A stretch of 64,000 bases of DNA from contig CM061228.1 in NCBI GenBank assembly GCA_030844895.1, positions 36,518,626-36,582,625 on the forward strand. The letters run 5' to 3'. The notes under the pieces were generated by a model that was given only the letters and a program-made list of their open reading frames with translations, made no database searches and was not told the DNA's origin. Numbering within the stretch: the stretch's first letter is position 1; the number at the start of each line of letters is the position of its first letter. Origin of the DNA: Ambrosia x helenae (taxonomy: Eukaryota > Streptophyta > Magnoliopsida > Asterales > Asteraceae). The translations under genes and the position numbers were made by a program. Below are positions 56,611-64,000 of this stretch, one piece after another.

Positions 56611-58128
56611 TTAATTTTCATCTTCGGATTCTTCATATTCTTCGTCTTCTTCATCTTCTTCGTCACCTTCTTTTTCTTCTTCTTCATCTTCACCTTCTTC
56701 TTCATCTTCGTTTCCTCCTGTGTTTGGAATATACCGAACCGACCACGCTTGTTGGACCAAATCCGCAGTTAACGCGTCATGTACTTCATGGTCGCGAAGT
56801 TCATGTGCGTTGAGCATTCTTTCTTGCATATTAGCTTGTGGATGATCCTGAACGGCTTCCGGTACATAATTTTGGCATATCGCTTTACCTTCATCTTCTA
56901 ATATCATATTATGCATGATTATACATGCATACATAGCATCTCGCAGCTTGTCTGTGGTCCATGCACGAGCAGGGTTTCTTATGTAATGCCAACGCTGTTG
57001 AAGAACCCCAAAACATCTCTCTATGTCCTTTCGCGCCGCCTCTTGGACCTTTTTAAAGTGTGCCCTTTTTTCATCGTACGGGTTACTAAACGTCTTAACG
57101 ATAATGCTATACCTCGGATATATTCCGTCGGCCAAATAGTATCCGTGCGGGTAGTAGTTTCCATTAGCATAAAAGCACGCCTTTGCTACCCTGCCAGAAA
57201 TGAAATCCTCAATAATAGGCGACTGCTCAAAAACGTTTAAGTCGTTGCATGACCCCGCAACACCAAAATAGGCCGACCAAACCCAAAGATCGACTGAAGC
57301 CACCGCTTGAAGAATAAGCGATGGTCCTTTTTGGTCACCACGCGTGTGTTGACCTCGCCAAGCGGTTGAGCAATTATACCACCGCCAGTGACGACAATCA
57401 ACGCTACCCAGCATTCCTAGTAACCCATGTTCATTCGTATGCACCTCATAAATTTTTTGTAAGTCGTACCAAGTGGGCCTTCTAAGATACCGGGCTCCGT
57501 ACAACTTTATTATTCCTAAAAAAATAAATACAAACATATATAAAAAATATTGATCTAACAATATACAAAAATAAATACAAACATATATAAAAAAATTGAT
57601 CTAACTTTAAAAAAAGTGATGTACCTTGGCAAAAATACTCCTAAGAATCGCGTGTTGTTTTCTCGGCCATTTTTAAATACTCGTCGTTGATATCCGTCGT
57701 GTTGCCGTATGCGAGTATACGCAGTGCCGAGGTACACTTTTGAATAGACGTGAATCCCATCAACCCCCTAGCATCCGCTTTTTGTTTAAAGTAAGGAAAC
57801 GCGTTTTCAAGATCTCCGGATATACGTAGAAATAAACGTTTGCTCATCCGGAAACGACGCCTAAACATCTTTGGGTCGGGGTAAGTCGGGTTTTCATCAA
57901 AGTAATCCTTCATCAATCGAGCATTTGCCGATACACGATCTCGTTCGTAATACTGCCTACTTTGTTTGGACGTGTAGGCGTACTAGTTTCTTCAAGATCC
58001 CGCGCCGAAAGCGCTAGCGCACTCGTAATCGCATCTTGCTCCAACTCTTCGTCTGTGGAATAACCCTCGTCGCCTAGAAACTCTCTGTAATATTCTCTCA
58101 CAATGGATGATGACGCGGGGGAACCCAT
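56611..58128 (-). pseudogene. Harbinger DDE transposase
   Basis: Starts MGSPASSSIVREYYREF at 58128. The N-terminal part includes DYFDENPTYPDPKMFRRRFRM. After an intron of about 105 nt (to 57519), the main exon carries the DDE core: GMLGSVDCRHW (D), YLADGIYP (D) and ARKDIERCFGVLQQRW (E). The C-terminus ends in a long Asp/Glu run. Such proteins act with the Myb/SANT partner to excise and reinsert the element, preferring TWA targets. One frame change near 57970 and an in-frame TAG near 57648, just before the intron, break it. The exon from 57519 down is fully open, so damage is light. Confidence 0.87.
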
Positions 58129-58430
58129 TTTTTTATATTTTTTTAAAGTGATTTTTGTGTTTGAAAAATATGTTTTTTGTGTGTTTATATTAGTTATATA
58201 TATGTGTTGTGGGTATATATATACAAAAAAAAAAATAGCCGTTCATAATTATAAACAGTAATATTACCGTTGCACTATCCACGTGCCTTCATTTGATTGG
58301 ACCATCAATTTAAGAAGAAGCGTTATTAATATCACGCCATTGCAAAAATTTGGTATATAGCGCCCCCTGTAGCGGTGTGGGGCGCTATTTTTCAAAAATT
58401 TTGATAAAAAACGCCCCACTACGGAGGGTC

Positions 58431-60037
58431 TAAGTGTATATAATTAAAATATAATTTATTATAACTGAAACGAAATGCCTTGCATTGAAACGAAAGACGT
58501 CGTTGGTTAGTTGTTTATTTCAGACCGTACCTTAAGACCGTTTGGTAGGTGTTCGTTAACTTGGTCAATGATATAATGATCAACGGTTAGCATACTTACC
58601 ACAATGCGGACGGTTTGGTACGTGAGATTTGAAAAAGACAAATTATTAAGAGATAAGAGCACGAAGAATGGTGCATTTCCGGACGATCCGGAGCACCGGA
58701 CAAACCAAGAATAGGATTCCCCCATGGCCGGGTTAAGGGGGAGTATTTCAAAGCTAAGGCTTTAGGCCTCCAATCTGATAAGGCCCCCAAATTTTAAAAT
58801 AAACTTTGAATATATTATTTTTTTTTCTTTGTAATCAAGATGATAGACCTTTAACTTAATATTTCTATGGTCTGTAAGTTTTATTTATTGTATTTATCAT
58901 GCATATAGTTCTAATTCTACAATTATTTTTATCTTCACCTTTTATGCTGTATTTTAGTTTTGCAAAAGGGCCCCCACTTTAGCATTTGCTTTAGACCCCT
59001 TTAAAGGTTAAGCCGGCCCTGATTCCCCCATTGTAGCACTCGGTCCAAACCTTCACGGTCAGCTCTAGCAGACGACATCTGGACCATCTAATGGGGGGAC
59101 CCTTTGTACTTTATGATTAAATAAAAAAAAGTGTTCTTTTTTTTTTTTGTGTGTGTAACATATAAATTAAATAAAAGAAAAAGTAGGTAATGAGGTGAAT
59201 GTTTGAAATAGTTTAGGGTTGTAGGAAAAAATGGTTTTGAAGGGTTGTGGTTTGAAATGATTTGAAATGATATGGCATGATAATGTGACAGTTTGAAAAT
59301 TCCAAACCACATCCCTGTTGTGGAAGCTCTAAGAATCTTCAAAAGCAGACAACGTAGACAGAGAACGTAGACGATGGTGGCATAGCGGTGGTGAGTAACA
59401 CCCTTATGTGATCTCTCATTTTAACCTGTCTTAAGTTAGCAAGTTTTATAATAATTATTCATTTTATCCTATCATAGAATTGAAGTGGACCATATAAACT
59501 GGCATTGCTATATTAAGTGGGAGTATATTGAATCTACCCAAAAATTTAAAAGGTTTTTTTCTTATTTCTTTTTCATATATACGACAGTTCTTTTTTATTT
59601 TATTTATTTAAATGTGTCATTTAAAAAATCAAATTGTAAGTACATATAATTTTTCATTATTAAAATCCCATTTTTAACAACGGTTATGTTTAGAAACGTT
59701 AGTTATAGTTCACATCATGTAAACTCAGTTTTAAATAATGTATTATTTAAATCAAATATAATATATGCTCTTGAAGAAACACTGATTTGATCTCCAGTAG
59801 TAATGACTAAACTCGGTCACTTCATAGGTTCTAAAAGACAAAGGCCGGAACAATAACGTCGACCTGAAAGGAGAAAAGAGGAGTGGGGAGATGACTATTA
59901 AGAATTGATTCTTGCTTACAGAAACAAAAATATGATTGACGCTCTGAGCATGTGTTTCATGTGATTTCTGAATGTTTGTTTAAATAGAAAAAGTCCTCTT
60001 TAGATATGACTCACATGGGCCGTCATTATCAACCCCT
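58431..60037. other. Spacer without recognised gene
   Basis: AT-rich. At 58765-59025, GGCCCCCAAATTT and AAGGGCCCCCAC with GCCGGCCCTG look like the remains of a small DNA element, but the ends cannot be matched with confidence. Confidence 0.4.
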
Positions 60038-60201
60038 TGTAACATCGCAAAATTTTCCCCAAAATTTTAATACATAAAAAGCCCTTATATATATATATAT
60101 ATTTTTTTTTTTATTACACCTTTATCATTAATATTATACAAATGTGCCTAAGTCTTTATTTATCCTAACTCACAACTTATATACATACATAAATGTATAT
60201 A

Positions 60202-60238
<37 letters not shown>

Positions 60239-60295
60239 TGATTCTAAATTCTTTTTTTTTTTCGCATACAAGATTTTTTTTTTTAATAAAGCCTT

Positions 60296-60365
60296 GAGTC
60301 AAATAGTCAAAGTCCTAGTCAAAGTCTTAGTCAAACAGTCAAAGTCTTAGTCAAATAGTCAATTC
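60296..60365 (+). promoter_or_regulatory. W-box-like cluster in LTR promoter
   Basis: AGTCAAA, read on the other strand as TTTGACT, is repeated six or seven times upstream of the TATA box. TTGAC(C/T) is the core bound by WRKY factors. Function is inferred. Confidence 0.55.
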
Positions 60366-60426
60366 ATCATAAAACCTTACTTTATGGTGTTGACCAATTT
60401 TAATGGCTAATTGACTCCAAAACTAG

Positions 60427-60434
60427 TATAAAAA
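60427..60434 (+). promoter_or_regulatory. LTR TATA box (element D)
   Basis: TATAAAAA after CTAG. The same site occurs in the 3' LTR at 63423-63430. Confidence 0.7.
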
Positions 60435-60704
60435 CCCACCTATGACCCATTATACTTTGCACCTCTAAATCGATTGTTTCAATCCGATTAAACTTTCCCT
60501 CATACCTTTCTTCTATAGTCTATTACTTCTACAATTGAAGCTTTGATTATAAGCTCTTGTAATCGGCGAATTGGAAGCTTGATATTCTTTCTTTTTTGTT
60601 TTCTTCAATTTGGACTAGCTACGTTGTTGAGTCTTTGGGATTCGCCTCGCATACATTCACAACACAATATTCTATTTTTTTACGAGACATAACATTTTGC
60701 TAAG

Positions 60705-61175
60705 GTGAGTTTTACATAGCCCCTTTCTATTTATCACCATTTTTTGGGTGAAACATGTTACAACAATAATTATGCAATTCAATCATCAATGTGTCTATGT
60801 GTATTTCTATGTTGCATTATGTCTTGAACATGACTAGGGTAAGCACAATTCTAGCATAAACATTCATCAGCCAAACGGTATACATTGATAGATCTATTGG
60901 ACTGACAATCCCACCCGGATACGTGCCTCCTACAAAGGTTGCGTGGGTGTTTGTTACTACAATATAAACGAGTGAACCATGAGCGTATGGGATGTACCAC
61001 AATACAACAGTCACAAGGTTGATTATGCACTCGATTTACTTCTAGTATGTTTTCACATATGGACTAGATTGCCATGACACATGAATTGCACAACAATTTT
61101 ATTCGATTATCAAAACCTATGTAATTCTCACCAACTTTTGTTGACCCAAAATATTTTCAACTTAACATGTTTCAG
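60705..61175 (+). other. Candidate intron inside LTR leader (element D)
   Basis: The donor TAAG/GTGAGT is at 60705. The acceptor ATGTTTCAG/GT ends at 61175. The length is 471 nt, against 470 nt in the Tekay-like LTR at 4525-4994. Confidence 0.5.
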
Positions 61176-61376
61176 GTTCTACTTGTTTGAAGATTCGAAT
61201 TAATGCTTGAAGATGTGTGCATAGTTTTATTCAATTTGGTGTACGAATTCTTGTAGAACAATTGTATGTAATTTATTTAAATCATTTAATGAAATTTATT
61301 ATTCACCATGAGCTACTGAACAATCATCAATACGTGACATCCCGATGTTTCCGCTATCGGTTGGGGTGTTACAGAT

Positions 61377-61389
61377 TGGTATCAGAGCC
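61377..61389 (+). other. Primer binding site (initiator tRNA-Met)
   Basis: TGGTATCAGAGCC, 3 bp after the LTR. Confidence 0.85.
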
Positions 61390-61923
61390 TTGGTTATAGG
61401 GAATTAGGTTATTAGAAAAAAAAATAATCTAGTCTATAACCATAGGAATATAACCAGTATTTGCTCCTTTTACTTGCTATTCTCTATCTCACTCCTACTT
61501 CTTATCCCTACTTCAACCCCTACAAGAAGATTGCTCTCCATCACAAGATCTACTCTTAGACTAATAGGACAATCCTCAGGTTTAGCCTGAACCACCTTGA
61601 GATCTCGTCGAAGTTCTAGATTTTAATAACGAACACGTGCAATCTGGAAGGGTGAACACCTGTATTCTGAGTTTTCTGTCTAGAACTGGCATTGCGCATA
61701 TATCCCAATCAGACGAGGGACCCGGATGCCTACCTGGGAATTCTCGGGATGAGTGTTCACTTATAGGCTAAAGCATGTCTTCACTATGTTGTTGGAATCT
61801 GGAATCTTTGATACGTCAACGTTTTCGTTTATTCGTTTTAATTAATGAATAAATGATTACATTCCTTATATCACCTCATTCATTTCATGCCACATTGAAC
61901 CTTCATTGTGTCCCTTACAGATC

Positions 61924-62574
61924 ATGTCTCCACGTCGCAGCACTCGCAATAACAGTGGTGAAAACCAAGAGGAAAGTAACAACAACCACAACACCAACCA
62001 CAACAACAACAAAAATAACAAAGGTGTTGATGCCCAACTGGCTGCGATTATTTCCCAACAAATGGCGCAACAAATCACAACTCTGGTTTCTAACTTGTTG
62101 GCTCAAGGCATCCCAATGAATGGGAACGGCAATGGAAATGGAAATGGCGATGGAAATCACATAAAGAACGGGACCTTAGTTCGGAAAGGCGAGAAAACAA
62201 GTATTGTGGCCGCGGTAACTACCGAGAACCAGAAGCGCAAGACCAGGGATCCTAATGTAAACCTCACTACACAAGCTTCTAACAAGAAACCCTATACAAG
62301 AAACTTTCCATTGTGTAACACATGCAAACGACATCACCCCACTGTTTCAGTGTGTCGCCTGTGCACCAATTGTGGTAGGTATGGCCATCTGGTCAACACA
62401 TGTCGTGAGTCCCCAAACCCTAACACCAACCAACCAACCAACCCTGCTCAGGTTGTTAATCTTAATCGTCCTGGTAAATACAACTATGGTCAATGCTATG
62501 AATGTGGAAACCCAAATCATTTCCGTAACCGATGCCCTAAACTAAATCGAGATCAAGACCCTCCAGCTACTTAA
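61924..62574 (+). CDS. Shortened gag with zinc knuckles (element D)
   Basis: 216 codons starting MSPRRSTRNNSGENQ. I preferred this ATG to the upstream one at 61906 because it matches the usual start after the leader. The N-terminal region is Asn-rich, with a helical stretch (QLAAIISQQMAQQITTLVSN) and an (NG)n run. At about residues 88-92 the reading passes abruptly from GTLVRK to GEKTSI, where the capsid core should be, so that region is deleted. The C-terminus keeps a CNTC ... C group and two CCHC knuckles: CTNCGRYGHLVNTC and CYECGNPNHFRNRC. These bind RNA. The frame is open, so a small RNA-binding protein could be made. Confidence 0.8.
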   Translation: MSPRRSTRNNSGENQEESNNNHNTNHNNNKNNKGVDAQLAAIISQQMAQQITTLVSNLLAQGIPMNGNGNGNGNGDGNHIKNGTLVRKGEKTSIVAAVTTENQKRKTRDPNVNLTTQASNKKPYTRNFPLCNTCKRHHPTVSVCRLCTNCGRYGHLVNTCRESPNPNTNQPTNPAQVVNLNRPGKYNYGQCYECGNPNHFRNRCPKLNRDQDPPAT

Positions 62575-63052
62575 CAGCAAACCCCACCATTTGAATGATG
62601 TCTACTTTTTAATTCTATGTATTGACACTTTTTGATTCACGTAATAAATTCAAGTATTATCATAACATCTGAGTGCATGCTTGTTTGAATGTGAACTAAT
62701 TGCTATATCTATAATCATACTTGCTTACTTGTACAACAATTAGTTGACTACCAAACAACCTACTCAACGATTGGTAGAGGTCATCATGTCTTTCCAACAG
62801 TCGGGAGAGGCCCTACAACCTGCTCAACGACTGGTGGAGACTATCGAACCTGCTCAACAATCGGTAGAGTCATAAAAGGACGCAAAACCCTAATGTAAGG
62901 TAAATTGATAATTACGGTCCGGAACATAATCATGAATTTACAGGTACGTTTAGGTAGTGAGAAATTTTATCAAGGTTTTCGGTAGTCGACCAATTGTATA
63001 CCTGGTGTTTTTCTTTTAACTTCGGGACGAAGTTCCTAAAAGTAGGGGAGAC
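62575..63052 (+). other. 3' noncoding part of element D
   Basis: Contains three or four degenerate repeats of about 38 bp between 62750 and 62875 (CCTGCTCAACGACTGGTGGA and variants). It ends in GGGACGAAGTTCC and the purine tract AAAGTAGGGGAGAC. No pol coding is present. Confidence 0.75.
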
Positions 63053-64000
63053 TGTAACATCGCAAAATTTTCCCCAAAATTTTAATACATAAAAAGCCCT
63101 TATATATATATATTTTTTTTTATTACACCTTTATCATTAATATTATACAAATGTGCCTAAGTCTTTATTTATCCTAACTCACAACTTATATACATACATA
63201 AATGTATATAAATAATAATAATAATAATAATATGATTCTAAATTCTTTTTTTTTTTCGCATACAAGATTTTTTTTTTTTTAATAAAGCCTTGAGTCAAAT
63301 AGTCAAAGTCCTAGTCAAAGTCTTAGTCAAACAGTCAAAGTCTTAGTCAAATAGTCAATTCATCATAAAACCTTACTTTATGGTGTTGACCAATTTTAAT
63401 GGCTAATTGACTCCTAAACTAGTATAAAAACCCACCTATGACCCATTATACTTTGCACCTCTAAATCGATTGTTTCAATCCGATTAAACTTTCCCTCATA
63501 CCTTTCTTCTATAGTCTATTACTTCTACAATTGAAGCTTTGATTATAAGCTCTTGTAATCGGCGAATTGGAAGCTTGATATTCTTTCTTTTTCGTTTTCT
63601 TCAATTTGGACTAGCTACGTTGTTGAGTCTTTGGGATTCGCCTCGCATACATTCACAACACAATATTCTATTTTTTTACGAGACATAACATTTTGCTAAG
63701 GTGAGTTTTACATAGCCCCTTTCTATTTATCACCATTTTTGGGGTGAAACATGTTACAACAATATTTATGCAATTCAATCATCAATGTGTCTATGTGTAT
63801 TTCTATGTTGCATTATGTCTTGAACATGACTAGGGTAAGCACAATTCTAGCATAAACATTCATCAGCCAAACGGTATACATTGATAGATCTATTGGACTG
63901 ACAATCCCACCCGGATACGTGCCTCCTACAAAGGTTGCGTGGGTGTTTGTTACTGCAATATAAACGAGTGAACCATGAGCGTATGGGATGTACCACAATA
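63053..64000 (+). repeat. 3' LTR of element D (cut by window end)
   Basis: Nearly identical to 60038-60997, with shorter (TA) and (AAT) runs. Confidence 0.92.

Larger units (their letters stand above)
56318..58430 (-). mobile_element. PIF/Harbinger element with transposase only
   Basis: TAA duplications flank it at 56315-56317 and 58431-58433. The inverted ends are GACCATGCGTAGTGGGG (left) and, read inward, GACCCTCCGTAGTGGGG (right). Length is 2,113 bp. It holds the DDE transposase but no Myb/SANT ORF. A perfect palindrome lies inside the left end. Confidence 0.88.
60038..61373 (+). repeat. 5' LTR of element D
   Basis: TGTAACATCGC to GGGGTGTTACA, 1,336 bp. It has an (AAT)n run, a cluster of AGTCAAA words at 60296-60365, a TATA box at 60427, the intron-like block 60705-61175 and the GATAGATCTATTGG block near 60887. 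Confidence 0.9.
60038..64000 (+). mobile_element. Young non-autonomous LTR element D (gag only), right end outside window
   Basis: 5' LTR 60038-61373, primer site 61377-61389, gag 61924-62574, purine tract about 63040-63052, 3' LTR from 63053 to beyond the window. Over the roughly 950 bp that can be compared I count about five substitutions plus length changes in the TA, T and AAT runs, so it inserted recently. No protease, RT or integrase is present, so it needs a partner. CCCCT precedes the 5' LTR; its duplicate would be outside the window. Confidence 0.9.

Noticed and set aside
58740..59025. Small DNA element with GGGCCCCC ends
   Set aside because: The two ends could not be aligned as inverted repeats and no target duplication is visible.
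60817..61014. Open frame on - repeated at 63813-63998
   Set aside because: It is conserved only because it lies in two nearly identical LTRs; no homology and wrong strand for the element.

Overview
This is an AT-rich stretch of nuclear DNA from a flowering plant, most likely a eudicot. The evidence is the set of plant-type elements it holds: Tekay/Del-like chromoviruses, a Cassandra element with a 5S-derived LTR, an Au-like SINE, FAR1-type MULEs carrying Ulp1 proteases, PIF/Harbinger elements, and gene fragments with plant kinesin-5 and ABCD-type ABC transporter signatures. I cannot fix the family from sequence alone. The window is almost entirely nested transposable elements. No intact host gene is visible, and the two recognisable host genes are short fragments.

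Layout. 1-5266: truncated Tekay-like element (LTR piece, RNase H-integrase-chromodomain, complete 3' LTR). 5267-7542: spacer with a kinesin-5 fragment and microsatellites. 7543-13963: MULE A with a perfect 10-bp target duplication and a broken Ulp1/DUF1985-type gene. 13974-15938: a MITE, an Au-like SINE and a (TA)n tract. 15939-26251: MULE B, with a broken Ulp1 gene on + and a FAR1-type transposase on - whose main exons are all open. 26268-27158: Helitron 3' end and duplicated AT-rich DNA. 27159-33850: Ty1/copia element on -, split by a 3-kb solo LTR (28708-31702). 33935-34253: MITE. 34787-36804: Harbinger-like element with only the Myb/SANT ORF. 37577-38040: ABC transporter fragment. 39440-50608: rearranged Tekay-like array (integrase, LTR-a, LTR-b, gag, an insertion, collapsed pol). 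50609-54234: LTR and leader of another gypsy family, with a Cassandra unit exactly at its LTR/primer-site boundary. 54830-56215: Tat-like gag and LTR on -. 56318-58430: Harbinger element with only the transposase. 60038-64000: young gag-only LTR element with nearly identical LTRs.

The most interesting signals are structural. Both Ulp1-MULEs are filled, mainly in introns and other noncoding parts, with a short word of their own (CAGACGCACT in A, TAACATGTGTTA in B). In each, the word reverses orientation part-way through, and a small MITE carries B's word. Several LTR families share a conserved intron of about 470 nt inside the LTR. The Tekay-like LTRs carry hairpin arrays whose sequence is matched within a family but different between families. 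Two Harbinger elements with related termini hold complementary halves of the two-protein system.
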